Below, one piece after another: positions 33,088 to 42,132 of a stretch of 64,000 nucleotides of DNA (positions are counted from its first letter, which is position 1; every line of letters starts with the position of its first letter). The translations under genes and the position numbers were made by a program. The notes under the pieces were generated by a model. It did not search any database. It was not told where the DNA came from and saw nothing but the letters and a program-made list of their open reading frames with translations. The DNA is from Rhizobiales bacterium GAS188. Its GTDB lineage: Bacteria; Pseudomonadota; Alphaproteobacteria; Rhizobiales; Beijerinckiaceae. The DNA lies in contig FNSS01000001.1 of the NCBI GenBank assembly GCA_900104855.1, positions 1,674,001 through 1,738,000 on the forward strand. Direction: 5' to 3'.

Positions 33088-34317
33088 TTAGTGGCCGGCA
33101 TCCTGCTTCGGGATCAGCGCGTGGCTCGCGAGCGCGGCCAGCAGCGAGGCGAAGGCCGCCGCCGCAAAAGCAAGCGACAAGGAATGGGCCGCCAGCAGGC
33201 CGGCAAGGGCCGAGCCGAGCGGGAAGCCCGATATGTTCAGGCTGATGGAAATCGAGAGCACGCGGCCGAGGCGGTGAGGCTCGGTGCGCCGCTGACGCAG
33301 GGTCAACAGGCCGACATCGACCGGGCCTTCGGCAAGCCCCGCCACCACAAGGCCTAGGACGAGACCGATCAGCCCGAAATTCGGCGCCAGCGGCCAGATG
33401 GCGCAAGCGGTCACAAGCATGCCGAGCGTCATGACCGGCACTTCCCGGCCGAGCAGGCGCAGCTGTCCCGCGAGGATCGCGCCGAGCCCTGCGGCGATCG
33501 CGGCGACCGCGAAGGCGAAGCCCGTCAACGGGTCGCGCAGGGCAGCTCCTGCGAGGCCCGCTACCGTCACCGGCACTAGGACGACGAGAGCGCCCCAGGT
33601 TACCTGGAAGAGCGAGTAGGAGATGGCGAGCCCGCGCAAGGAGGGGTTGCGGACCACATGAACGAGCCCGTCCATGGCATCGCCGAGGAAGGATAGGGGA
33701 TGCATCCGGGCCGCCGGCTCGTCCTGCTTCCGCATGCGCAGCAGGCTCAAGGTTGCTCCGACCAGCACCAACGCGATGCCGAGAAGCGCGATCCCGGCCC
33801 CCGCCATTCCGATGAGCAGGCCGCCGAGGGCCGGGCCGACGACGTCGGTCGCGGCATAGAGCGCCGTATCGAGCGCATTCGCGCGGTCGCGGGCAGCGGC
33901 CGGCACGAGGCGCGGCAACAGGGTGCGGATGCCGGCGGCGCTGAGCGGGCTCGTCAGCGAATACAGTGTGATCAGCGCGGCGAGCACCGGGATCGACGCA
34001 ATCCCGAGCCGATCCGCGGCGGCGAGCACTGCCACCAGGGCGGCGCTCGCCGCCATGTCGAGGATGACGGCACGCCGCGCCCCGATGCGATCGAGGAGCG
34101 CGCCCGCGAGCGGCGAGACGACGAGGCCCGGCGCGACCGCCGCGAAGGACAGCCAGCCCGCGAGCGCCGGCGAAGCGAAGCGCCCCAGCGCATAGAGCAC
34201 GATGACCAGCGTGAACATGCGTGCCGCAAGCCGCGACAGGCCGGCGGCGACGAGCAGGGCCGCAAGGTCGGGGATGACGAGGAGCTGACGATAGGAGAGA
34301 GGGGTGTCCAGGCGCAT
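33088..34317 (-). CDS. MFS transporter (Bcr/EntS-like exporter)
   Basis: 409 residues, about 12 hydrophobic segments. The layout (ALLVAAGLSRLAARMFTLVIVLYALGRF; SPLAGALLDRIGARRAVILDM; LLPRLVPAAARDRANALDTALYAATDVVGPALGGLL) matches the MFS_3/EntS group of exporters, with the DRIGARR motif after helix 2. Convergent with the merR gene (12-base gap). Substrate unknown; location beside a metal-export pair does not prove a metal role. Confidence 0.83.
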   Translation of the reverse strand: MRLDTPLSYRQLLVIPDLAALLVAAGLSRLAARMFTLVIVLYALGRFASPALAGWLSFAAVAPGLVVSPLAGALLDRIGARRAVILDMAASAALVAVLAAADRLGIASIPVLAALITLYSLTSPLSAAGIRTLLPRLVPAAARDRANALDTALYAATDVVGPALGGLLIGMAGAGIALLGIALVLVGATLSLLRMRKQDEPAARMHPLSFLGDAMDGLVHVVRNPSLRGLAISYSLFQVTWGALVVLVPVTVAGLAGAALRDPLTGFAFAVAAIAAGLGAILAGQLRLLGREVPVMTLGMLVTACAIWPLAPNFGLIGLVLGLVVAGLAEGPVDVGLLTLRQRRTEPHRLGRVLSISISLNISGFPLGSALAGLLAAHSLSLAFAAAAFASLLAALASHALIPKQDAGH

Positions 34318-34424
34318 GCGGCCCGGAGCCTATCGCAGCGCTCGGCGTAGGGCGAGCGGCACGGCGGCGCTCCGGCCTGGACCGCGACCCGAGGCGCGGT
34401 ACATCCGGCCGCGGCGCACGAGGC

Positions 34425-34757
34425 TCAAGCCTTCGGCGGCTTGAAGCTAATGACGTTGCTCGGCATCTCGGGCGGCGGAGGCAGATCGCCGAGATCGACG
34501 TGGCTGCGAGCGCGCTCGTCGGCGAGCCTTCGCACGAAGGCGGCGCGCTCGGCGAGGTAATTGGCGAGTCCGGTGGTCACGTCCAGTGCGCGGACGCTTG
34601 GCCTGATCTTGGCGACGAAGCGCAAATTGTCTCTCGCCTCTTCAAGACAGGCCAGCGCCTCGGTGATCTCGTCTGGCGTCAGCCAGGCAATGGTAAACCA
34701 GCGCTCGAACAGAAAGTTGCCGAGAGCGGCGTTGATCTTCTCCTGATCAATGGTCAT
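34425..34757 (-). CDS. Hypothetical protein
   Basis: 110 residues, soluble, with helical N-terminal part (FERWFTIAWLTPDEITEALACLEEARDNL) and a proline-rich tail (GDLPPPPEMPSNVISFKPPKA). Codon use and amino-acid balance look more protein-like than antisense frames nearby, but the ribosome-binding site is poor and I do not recognise the family. It is isolated between the MFS gene and an unusual intergenic stretch next to a tRNA gene, so it may belong to a small accessory insert. Confidence 0.5.
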   Translation of the reverse strand: MTIDQEKINAALGNFLFERWFTIAWLTPDEITEALACLEEARDNLRFVAKIRPSVRALDVTTGLANYLAERAAFVRRLADERARSHVDLGDLPPPPEMPSNVISFKPPKA

Positions 34758-35154
34758 GGCTCGGCGGCTTGGCGCGGTTGCGCCGGTTTGTGTTGATCAT
34801 GTCGGACCACTCCGCGTGTCATAGCGAATGTAGTTGGCCGTTTTATGTAGCACATCAAATGTCCGCTTCTTCTGCTTTTGTTCTCCCGTAGGACTGTGGG
34901 CAAGGCGCTTCAGTCCACATTTCCACAGGCCCCGGCGTCGAGCGGATTTGGGCGGCGATTCTGTCGTTCCCGATGGCGCCTTAGCATCCCACCCCCCAAA
35001 AGGAGCCGGTCTCTCACCGGACAGATCGTGCGCTACCTAAATCGGTCACATCGTGTGCTACCGACACACGGCCGCGGCACTCTTGCCTCGCGGGCGCTCG
35101 CCGCGTATAGGACACGCCGCACGCTGCGGCTCTGCTGCGGCGATTGATGGCGAA
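34758..35154. other. Atypical intergenic region upstream of tRNA-Val
   Basis: No credible gene. Composition is visibly less GC-rich than flanks in its first half. Two near-identical 13-mers, ATCGTGCGCTACC (35025-35037) and ATCGTGTGCTACC (35050-35062), are repeated 25 bases apart. They may be binding sites or the remains of an insertion-sequence end. The tRNA promoter must lie in the last part. Confidence 0.4.
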
Positions 35155-35229
<75 letters not shown>

Positions 35230-35401
35230 TCCATCTCCTTAGATTTGCTGGATTTTCTGGTGGCCGGACGGTTACCGGCCGGCTTTGGATCGCTGCGGTT
35301 CAACAGCAGCTCGCCAGCTCGACGTCGCCTTCGCGCAAACGCAGCGCGTTGTTGCGTGGCGCCGTATGCCGTGGCAAAGCTGTCGTGGGAAGAGACGTCC
35401 G

Positions 35402-36484
35402 ATGGCCAGCCTGAAGCTCAATAACGTCGTCAAGGATTTCGGCTCCACGCGTGTCATTCACGGCGTCGATCTCGACGTGGCGCACGGCGAATTCGTCGTC
35501 TTCGTCGGGCCTTCCGGCTGCGGGAAGTCCACCTTGCTGCGCATCATCGCCGGGCTGGAGGACGCGACCTCGGGCGATATCCTCATCGACGGGGAACGGG
35601 TGAACGCGCGCAACGCGGCCGAGCGCGGCCTCGCCATGGTGTTCCAGTCCTATGCGCTCTACCCGCATATGAGCGTGAGCCAGAACCTGTCTTTCGGCCT
35701 CGAGAATGCGCGCATGCCGCGTGCCGAGATCGAGGCGCGCGTCAAGCGCGCTGCCGACATGCTGCAGATCGAGCATCTCCTGGCGCGCAAGCCGCGCCAG
35801 CTTTCGGGCGGCCAGCGCCAGCGCGTGGCGATTGGGCGCGCCATCACACGCGAGCCGAAGATCTTCCTGTTCGACGAGCCGCTGTCGAATCTCGACGCCG
35901 AGCTGCGCGTGCAGATGCGCCTGGAGCTTTCGAAGCTGCATGCCGAGATCGGCAACACCATGATCTACGTCACCCATGACCAGGTCGAGGCCATGACGAT
36001 GGCAGACAAGATCGTGGTGCTGCGCGCGGGCAAGGTCGAGCAGGTCGGCACACCGCTCGAGCTCTACAACGAGCCGGCCAGCAAGTTCGTCGCCGGCTTC
36101 ATCGGCTCGCCGCGCATGAATTTCGTCAGCGGCCGCGTCGAGGGTCTCTCGGCGGGCGAGGCCGCCGTCGCGATCGCCGGGGCCGCCACGGTCCGGCTGC
36201 GAACCGCCCTCGCCCTTCAACATGGCGAGACCGTCTCGGTCGGTGTCAGGCCCGAGCATTTGAGGCTCGGCGGCGAGGGCGACTGGCCGATTGAAGTCGA
36301 CGTCGTCGAGCAGCTTGGCGGCGTGAGCTATGTGCATGGCCATCTGCCCTCGGGCGAGCCCCTGGTCGTCGCCGAGCCCGGGCAGAGCCTGCTGAAGCCG
36401 GGGCAATCGCTGCGGGCGGCCGCAGGCGACGCGCTGCATCTGTTCAAGATCGACGAGGCCGAGACGCGACCCACGCCACATTAG
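35402..36484 (+). CDS. Carbohydrate ABC transporter ATP-binding protein (UgpC/MalK type)
   Basis: 360 residues. Walker A GPSGCGKST, Q-loop MVFQSYALYP, signature LSGGQRQRVAIGR, Walker B IFLFDEPLSNLDAELR and switch THDQVEAMTMAD are complete, followed by the MalK/UgpC regulatory (TOBE) domain (FIGSPRMNFV, VGVRPEHLRLGG). ATG at 35402 (MASLKLNNV) is preferred to the open frame start at 35285. It is the first gene of the run ATPase, binding protein, two permeases, two GH31 enzymes, and energises import of the oligosaccharide they use. Confidence 0.92.
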   Translation: MASLKLNNVVKDFGSTRVIHGVDLDVAHGEFVVFVGPSGCGKSTLLRIIAGLEDATSGDILIDGERVNARNAAERGLAMVFQSYALYPHMSVSQNLSFGLENARMPRAEIEARVKRAADMLQIEHLLARKPRQLSGGQRQRVAIGRAITREPKIFLFDEPLSNLDAELRVQMRLELSKLHAEIGNTMIYVTHDQVEAMTMADKIVVLRAGKVEQVGTPLELYNEPASKFVAGFIGSPRMNFVSGRVEGLSAGEAAVAIAGAATVRLRTALALQHGETVSVGVRPEHLRLGGEGDWPIEVDVVEQLGGVSYVHGHLPSGEPLVVAEPGQSLLKPGQSLRAAAGDALHLFKIDEAETRPTPH

Positions 36485-36545
36485 CGCCTCGGCGATGCGG
36501 CCCCGGCGGCCGCCAGGATAGTCTTTTGGGATATGGGAGGATGAC

Positions 36546-37835
36546 ATGTTCGGCAATTTGAAGCGCTTTGCGGTCGCCGCAGTCGCCGGCATCGCGGCGC
36601 TGCTCGCGCCGGCGCTCGCGACGGCGCAGACCGAACTCCGCATCATGTGGTATTCGGACGGTAACGAGGGCGAAGTCCTGCGCGACCTCCTCGACCGCTT
36701 CGAGAAGCAGAACTCGGACATCAAGGTCGTCCTCGACCGTGTCCCCTACAAAACCGTCCTCGAGAACCTGCCGCAGATCCTGGCGAGCGGCCAGGGGCCG
36801 GACCTGGCGAGGGTGACGGATCTCGGCGGCCTGTCGAAGTTCTATCTCGATATCTCGCCCTATGTGAAGGACAAGGGCTATTGGGAGGACAACTTCAAGG
36901 AGGTGCTGCCCTGGGTCCGCCCGGCCGGGGTCAAGGAGGGCATCTACGGGCTGATGACGCAGCTCACCCTGACCATCCCTCTGGTCAACACGACATTGTT
37001 TCAGCAAGCCAATGTCCCCCTTCCGGGGCCGAAGGCGAGCTGGGACGATTGGGCGACGGCGGCGCGCGAAGTGGCCAAGAAGGTCGACGCCCCCTATCCG
37101 ATCGCCATCGACCGCTCCGGGCACCGCGTCGGGACGCTCATCATCGATAGGGGCGGCAAGCTGCTCGACGGCGACAAGCCCGCCCTGATCGACGACGGCT
37201 TCAAGGCGGCGATGAAGACGCTCTACGATTGGCACCAGGACGGCACCATGTCGAAGGCGCTCTGGGGCTCGGTCGGCGGCACGGCCTATCGCGGCGCCAA
37301 TGAGGAATTCGCCAATGGCCAGGTGGTGCTCTACTATTCGGGCACCTGGCAAATCCCGCAATTCGCCAAGACCATCGGCAACGGCTTCGACTGGCAGGCC
37401 ATGCCCAACCCTTGCGGGCCTGCGGCCTGCACCGGCATGCCGGGCGGGGCGGCGCTCGTGCCGATCAAGACGACCAAGCATCCCGAGGCGGTCGCCAAGC
37501 TCATGGACTATCTCGCGAGCGAGCCCGTCTATTCCGAATATCACGCCCGCACCTATTTCCTGCCGGCCTCGATCGGGCTCGCCAAGAAGGGCGTGCCCTA
37601 CAAGAGCGATCTGCCCCAGGTGCAGAAATCGCTCGAAATCGCCGTGCAGGAGGTCGCGAAGACAGCGCCCCTCGCCTTCGCCTATCAGGGCTTCGAGCAT
37701 AACCGGATCATGTTCAACGCCACGATCGCGCGCCTCAACCAGGCGATCTCGGGCGAGATGACGCTCGACGAGGCGTTCAAGCGCATGCAGGCCGATATCG
37801 TCGAGGGGCTCGCCGCCAAGGGCATCAAGCTCTAG
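36546..37835 (+). CDS. Extracellular solute-binding protein, carbohydrate ABC importer
   Basis: 429 residues. Signal peptide at residues 1-28 (FAVAAVAGIAALLAPALATA, cleavage before QTELRI). The family 1 binding-protein fold is shown by EVLRDLLDRFEKQNSDIKV, GQGPDLARVTDLGG and NPCGPAACTGMPGGAALVPIK. GGGAGG lies seven bases before the start. Binds sugar in the periplasm and delivers it to the two downstream permeases. Ligand not determinable; neighbouring GH31 enzymes suggest alpha-linked oligosaccharides. Confidence 0.92.
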   Translation: MFGNLKRFAVAAVAGIAALLAPALATAQTELRIMWYSDGNEGEVLRDLLDRFEKQNSDIKVVLDRVPYKTVLENLPQILASGQGPDLARVTDLGGLSKFYLDISPYVKDKGYWEDNFKEVLPWVRPAGVKEGIYGLMTQLTLTIPLVNTTLFQQANVPLPGPKASWDDWATAAREVAKKVDAPYPIAIDRSGHRVGTLIIDRGGKLLDGDKPALIDDGFKAAMKTLYDWHQDGTMSKALWGSVGGTAYRGANEEFANGQVVLYYSGTWQIPQFAKTIGNGFDWQAMPNPCGPAACTGMPGGAALVPIKTTKHPEAVAKLMDYLASEPVYSEYHARTYFLPASIGLAKKGVPYKSDLPQVQKSLEIAVQEVAKTAPLAFAYQGFEHNRIMFNATIARLNQAISGEMTLDEAFKRMQADIVEGLAAKGIKL

Positions 37836-37872
37836 GCGAGCGCCACGGCGCAGTTTGCAAGGAGGCGGCACC

Positions 37873-38916
37873 GTGAGCGAGGCGCAGGCGCCGAAAGCCC
37901 CGAAGCAGGCAGCGCTGCCGCTCATATCCGCGGCGCGCGGCCTGTCGCTGCCCGGGCGCGGCTACGCAGCCATCATGAACCTCCTCGAGGCGCCGCTCGC
38001 GGCCCTCCAGAAGCGCGTCGGCATTTCGGGCATGGCCTATGTGTTCGTGCTGCCGAACCTCGTTGTCTTCGGCATTTTCGTGGCGTTGCCGATGCTCCTC
38101 AATTTCGGCTACGCGGTGACCGGATCGAACAACCTGCTTCTCGGCGACAGGAATTTCGTCGGAACCGACAACTTCGCGGCCTTGCTCGACTGCGGCAGCT
38201 ATCTCGACGTCAATAGCTGCGCCCAGGATCGTTTCTGGCGGGCCGTCCACAACACGGCCCTGTTCGTCGTGATCCAGGTCGCCGCCATGGTGGTGTTGTC
38301 GATGCTCACCGCCGTGATCCTCAACGGCAAGATCGTGGCCCGCGGCTTCTTTCGCAGCGTCTTCTTCTTCCCGGTGCTGCTGTCGCCCGTGGTGGTGGCG
38401 CTGATCTGGAAATGGATCCTGCAGCAGGACGGCGTGCTCAATGCGCTCGTCGTGGCGGCCGGCGGCGCCAAGGTGCCGTTCCTCTTGAATCCGGGCTGGG
38501 CCTTCTTCTGGGTGATCTTCGTGTCGATCTGGGCCCATATGGGCTTCTACACGCTGATTCTTCTCGCCGGGCTGCAGGCCATACCGTCCGACCTCTACGA
38601 GGCCGCGCAAATGGACGGCACCTCGCGCTTGCGCGTGTTCCGGCGGATCACCCTGCCGCTGCTCACGCCCAACCTGCTCGTCGTGGTGGTGCTCTGCCTC
38701 ATCCGCGCCGTGCAGGCCTTCGACGAGATCTATGTGCTGACTGGCGGCGGTCCTGGCACCGCGACGCAGTTCATCGTGCAATATATCTATGAGACCGCCT
38801 TCGCCAGCAATGTGCACATTCTCGGCCTCGCGGCGGCCGCATCGATCCTCATCGGCGCCGTGCTGCTCGTGCTGACGCTGCTGCAATTGCGCCTGACCTA
38901 TCACGGGAAGAACTGA
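37873..38916 (+). CDS. Carbohydrate ABC transporter permease (MalF type)
   Basis: 347 residues, six main membrane helices. The EAA loop is visible as YEAAQMDGTSRLRVFRRITLPLLTP. A periplasmic loop contains LLDCGSYLDVNSCAQDRF, two cysteines that could form a disulphide. GTG at 37873 is preceded by AAGGAGG, so it is chosen over the in-frame TTG at 37855. Forms the channel with the next gene product. Confidence 0.9.
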   Translation: MSEAQAPKAPKQAALPLISAARGLSLPGRGYAAIMNLLEAPLAALQKRVGISGMAYVFVLPNLVVFGIFVALPMLLNFGYAVTGSNNLLLGDRNFVGTDNFAALLDCGSYLDVNSCAQDRFWRAVHNTALFVVIQVAAMVVLSMLTAVILNGKIVARGFFRSVFFFPVLLSPVVVALIWKWILQQDGVLNALVVAAGGAKVPFLLNPGWAFFWVIFVSIWAHMGFYTLILLAGLQAIPSDLYEAAQMDGTSRLRVFRRITLPLLTPNLLVVVVLCLIRAVQAFDEIYVLTGGGPGTATQFIVQYIYETAFASNVHILGLAAAASILIGAVLLVLTLLQLRLTYHGKN

Positions 38917-38917
38917 G

Positions 38918-39973
38918 TTGGCCTCGTTCGCACGCATGCTGACCATCAGGCGGGGCAAATCGCGCGCCGATCTCGCCGACTGGCTCGCCTATCTCTATCT
39001 GGCGCTCGGCGTCCTGGTCATGTTCGGGCCGGTCCTCTGGCTCGTCTCCTCGTCTCTCAAGACGCAAGCGGCGCTGCAGGAGTTCCCGCCCTCGCTCCTG
39101 CCGACCGGACAGAAGCAGGCCAAGGTCGACGGCTTTGACAAACCGCTGCCGCTCTTCGTCATCAGGCGCGCCGACGGCACGACGGCCGAGCGCGCCATGG
39201 TGCGACGCATCGGCATCGAAGGCCAGTTCGTCGATCCCGGCGCGCCCTCCGCCGGCATCGAGCGCGCGCCGATGGCGAGCGCGGCGCCGGCGCGCGAGAC
39301 ACGCCCTGCCTTCGAGAACTACACGGTGCCGTTGAAATCGCTGAGCTTCGGCCGCTATTTCACGAACAGCCTGTTCGTGACCATCACGGCGACGCTGATC
39401 ACGCTCGTCATCAACTCGATGTGCGCCTTCGCGCTATCGAAATACAGCTTCCGCGGACGCAATGCGATCTTCATCTTCATCATCTCGACATTGATGATTC
39501 CGATCACGGTGGTGCTGGTGCCGGTTTTTCTGGTCGTGACGTCGCTCGGGCTGTCGAACTCGCTCTGGGGCGTGATCCTGCCGCCCGCGGCGACGCCGAC
39601 CGGCGTATTTCTCCTGCGCCAATACATGCTGACCATACCCGACGAGCTGATCGATGCGGCCCGCATGGATGGGGCGAGCGAATGGCGCCTCTACTGGCGC
39701 ATCATCCTTCCCCTGACTGCGCCGGCCCTCGCGGTGCTCACCATCTTCTCGATCATGTGGCGCTGGAACGACTTCCTCTGGCCGCTGATCGTGCTCAATC
39801 GCGAGGAGGTGTTCACCTTGCAGATCGGGCTCGCCTCCTTCCAGGGCGAGCTCACCACGCAATGGCATTATCTCCTCGCCATGACGGTCGTGACCTTGAT
39901 TCCGGTCGTGCTCGTCTTCGGCTTTCTGCAACGCTACGTCACAGCGGGCATCGCTTCGACCGGCATCAAATGA
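38918..39973 (+). CDS. Carbohydrate ABC transporter permease (MalG type)
   Basis: 351 residues. EAA loop is IDAARMDGASEWRLYWRIILPLTAP. Between helix 1 and helix 2 there is an unusually long periplasmic segment of about 80 residues (from FPPSLLPTGQ to ENYTVPL), seen in a subset of rhizobial sugar permeases. Start is probably TTG at 38918, one base after the previous stop, with GGGAAG upstream; an ATG at 38936 is the alternative. Stop overlaps the next start (ATGA). Confidence 0.88.
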   Translation: MASFARMLTIRRGKSRADLADWLAYLYLALGVLVMFGPVLWLVSSSLKTQAALQEFPPSLLPTGQKQAKVDGFDKPLPLFVIRRADGTTAERAMVRRIGIEGQFVDPGAPSAGIERAPMASAAPARETRPAFENYTVPLKSLSFGRYFTNSLFVTITATLITLVINSMCAFALSKYSFRGRNAIFIFIISTLMIPITVVLVPVFLVVTSLGLSNSLWGVILPPAATPTGVFLLRQYMLTIPDELIDAARMDGASEWRLYWRIILPLTAPALAVLTIFSIMWRWNDFLWPLIVLNREEVFTLQIGLASFQGELTTQWHYLLAMTVVTLIPVVLVFGFLQRYVTAGIASTGIK

Positions 39974-41982
39974 CCGGCGGCTCGATGGAGATCGGCTTCG
40001 AGCCGAACTGGTCGCGCTTCACACCCGTAAAGCTCACGGGCGACCCGGAGGTGCGCGGCGCGAACGTCATTGTGCCGACGAGCGAAGGGCCGCTCGCCTT
40101 GAGCGCGGGCGCCGATTATTTCCGCCTGACGCTCGGCAGCGGCGGGGAGCCCGCCTACCCCATGCTGGCCGCCGAGCCGCCGACCCTTCCGATCGCTGTC
40201 GAGCCGGGTGCCGGCTCGACCGTGATTGCAGCCGGGCCATGGCGGCTCGTGCTCGGCCGTGACCCTCTGACCATCGATCTGACGCATGACGGGCGCCCGC
40301 TACAGCGCTCGGCGAGCGACGGGCATTTCGTGCGCGAGCACCGCCTGCCGCCTTTCGCGCGCTTGCCCGAAGGCTGGCTGGCGAGCCTGGAGTTGCGCTC
40401 CGGCGAGCGCGTCTATGGCCTCGGCGAGAAATGGGGAAAGCTCGACAAGCGCGGCTCGCTGATCCGGTCGCACACTTTCGACGCGCTCGGCGTGAACGCC
40501 GAGCGCTCCTACAAGAACACGCCCTTTGCCTGGTCGCCGTCCGGATGGGGCCTGTTCGTCCACACGCCCGCCAGTGTCACTCACGGCGTCGGTCACCCGC
40601 TGTGGTCGCAGCGTGCCTATGTGCTCGCCGTCGAGGAGGCAACGCTCGACCTCTTCTTCCTTGCGGGCGCGGACGGGCCGGATCTCCTGCGCGCCTATAC
40701 CGGGCTGACCGGCCGGGCTCCGGCGATCCCGGACTGGTCTTTCGGGCCGATCCTCTCGAAAGCCTATTACCGCACCGCTGACGAGCTCCTGGCCACGGCG
40801 CGCGAGGTGCGCGCTCGCGGCATGCCCTGCACGACCATCACGCTCGACGGCCGCGCCTGGCAAGACACCGATACGCGCTTCACCTTCGATTTCGACCGGA
40901 CGCGCTACCGTGACCCCAAGGCCGTGCTCGACGAGCTGAAGGGGCTCGGCTTTCGCATCTGCGTCTGGGAATACCCGCTCGTCTCGGTGAACGGCCCGCT
41001 CTTCGCCCGCATGGCCGCCGAGGGCTGGCTCATCAAGGACCGCAGGACCGGCGAGCCCTATCGCTATGAGTGGGACGTGGAGCCATTCGGCGCGGTGCTG
41101 ACGCCGTTACCGGCCTCGGGCCTCGTCGACTTCACCCATCCGGGCGCCTTCGCCTTCTGGCGCGACAGCCACAAGGCGCTGTTCGATCTCGGCGTCGACA
41201 TGATCAAGCCGGATTTCGGCGAGCAGATCGAGGATGACTGCCTCGCTCACAACGGCGATTGCGGGAAGCGGCTGCACAACGTCTACCCGCTGCTTTACAA
41301 TCATTGCATTCATGAGGCGGCGGAGCGCTACTGCGCCTCGGGCGCCTTCCTGTTCAGCCGCTCGGCCTGGGCCGGCAGCCAGCGCTTTCCCGGCCATTGG
41401 GGCGGTGACCCGCAAGCCGATTTCGAGGGGCTCGCCGCCTCCATCCGCGGCGGCCTGTCCTGGGGCATGAGCGGCGCGCCCTTCCACGCTCATGATGTGG
41501 GGGGGTTCTATGGTGATCGGCGCGATGCCGAGCTCTATGTGCGCTGGACTCAGGCTGCACTCTTCTTCTCGCATCTGCGCTTCCACGGCGTCGGGCCGCG
41601 CGAGCCCTGGAGCTACGGCAAGGCGGCCGAGGCCGCTGTCATGAAGGCGCTCGGCTGGCGCATGCGCCTCATCCCCTATCTGCGGCGCGCCGCAGGCGAA
41701 GCCTCGAGATCCGGCATGCCGGTGCAGCGCGCCATGGCGCTCGCCTGCCCCGACGATCCTGCTGCCTTCGCCTTCGAGGAGCAATTCTTCTGCGGGCCGG
41801 ACATTGTCGTCGCTCCCTGCATCCGCCCGGATGGGGAGGTGACCTTGTATTTGCCGCGTGGCGCTTGGCGCCGCTTCCCCGACGGGGATAAGACCATCGT
41901 GGGGGGACGAGCGCTGACGTTGCGGCTGGCGCTCGACGAGGTCGCGGCCTTTGTCCGGGAAGGGGCCGCCGTGCTCGCATAG
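39970..41982 (+). CDS. GH31 alpha-glycosidase (first of two)
   Basis: 670 residues, no signal peptide, so cytoplasmic. GH31 catalytic features: nucleophile Asp in MIKPDFGEQIEDD and acid/base Asp in GHWGGDPQADFEGL; substrate-entry region VYGLGEKWGKLDKRG. Family members hydrolyse terminal alpha-linked glucose or xylose. The KPDFGE form with WGGD resembles YicI-type alpha-xylosidases more than the second GH31 here. ATG at 39970 overlaps the permease stop (ATGA); an alternative ATG is at 39985. The open frame extending back to 39421 is a shadow of the permease gene. Confidence 0.88.
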   Translation: MTGGSMEIGFEPNWSRFTPVKLTGDPEVRGANVIVPTSEGPLALSAGADYFRLTLGSGGEPAYPMLAAEPPTLPIAVEPGAGSTVIAAGPWRLVLGRDPLTIDLTHDGRPLQRSASDGHFVREHRLPPFARLPEGWLASLELRSGERVYGLGEKWGKLDKRGSLIRSHTFDALGVNAERSYKNTPFAWSPSGWGLFVHTPASVTHGVGHPLWSQRAYVLAVEEATLDLFFLAGADGPDLLRAYTGLTGRAPAIPDWSFGPILSKAYYRTADELLATAREVRARGMPCTTITLDGRAWQDTDTRFTFDFDRTRYRDPKAVLDELKGLGFRICVWEYPLVSVNGPLFARMAAEGWLIKDRRTGEPYRYEWDVEPFGAVLTPLPASGLVDFTHPGAFAFWRDSHKALFDLGVDMIKPDFGEQIEDDCLAHNGDCGKRLHNVYPLLYNHCIHEAAERYCASGAFLFSRSAWAGSQRFPGHWGGDPQADFEGLAASIRGGLSWGMSGAPFHAHDVGGFYGDRRDAELYVRWTQAALFFSHLRFHGVGPREPWSYGKAAEAAVMKALGWRMRLIPYLRRAAGEASRSGMPVQRAMALACPDDPAAFAFEEQFFCGPDIVVAPCIRPDGEVTLYLPRGAWRRFPDGDKTIVGGRALTLRLALDEVAAFVREGAAVLA

Positions 41983-42048
41983 CGGCGGCACCCTCCGCTG
42001 CCAAAATCCGCCTTGCCGAGGGCGGCTACAAGCGACGAGGTGACCTTG

Positions 42049-42132
42049 ATGATCGACATCACGCATGATCGCGACGAGGCGGCCGCGCTGCCGCGCTCCG
42101 CGCCGGGCTACGGCAAGGGGCTGCTCGCATGA
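42049..42132 (+). CDS. 27-codon small ORF coupled to the second GH31 gene
   Basis: ATG at 42049 has GAGGTGA upstream at normal spacing, and the ORF ends in ATGA with its stop overlapping the ATG of the second GH31 gene. The peptide begins MIDITHDRDEAAALPRSAPG. No hydrophobic segment. It may be a coupling leader peptide that lets ribosomes reach the next start, or the stub of a degraded gene. The 41983-42048 stretch before it holds no other feature. Confidence 0.5.
   Translation: MIDITHDRDEAAALPRSAPGYGKGLLA

Noticed and set aside
35285-35401. Extension of the ABC ATPase and a LacI-type operator in its leader
   Set aside because: The CGCAA/TTGCG arms near 35332-35354 are too short and imperfect; the protein starts at 35402.
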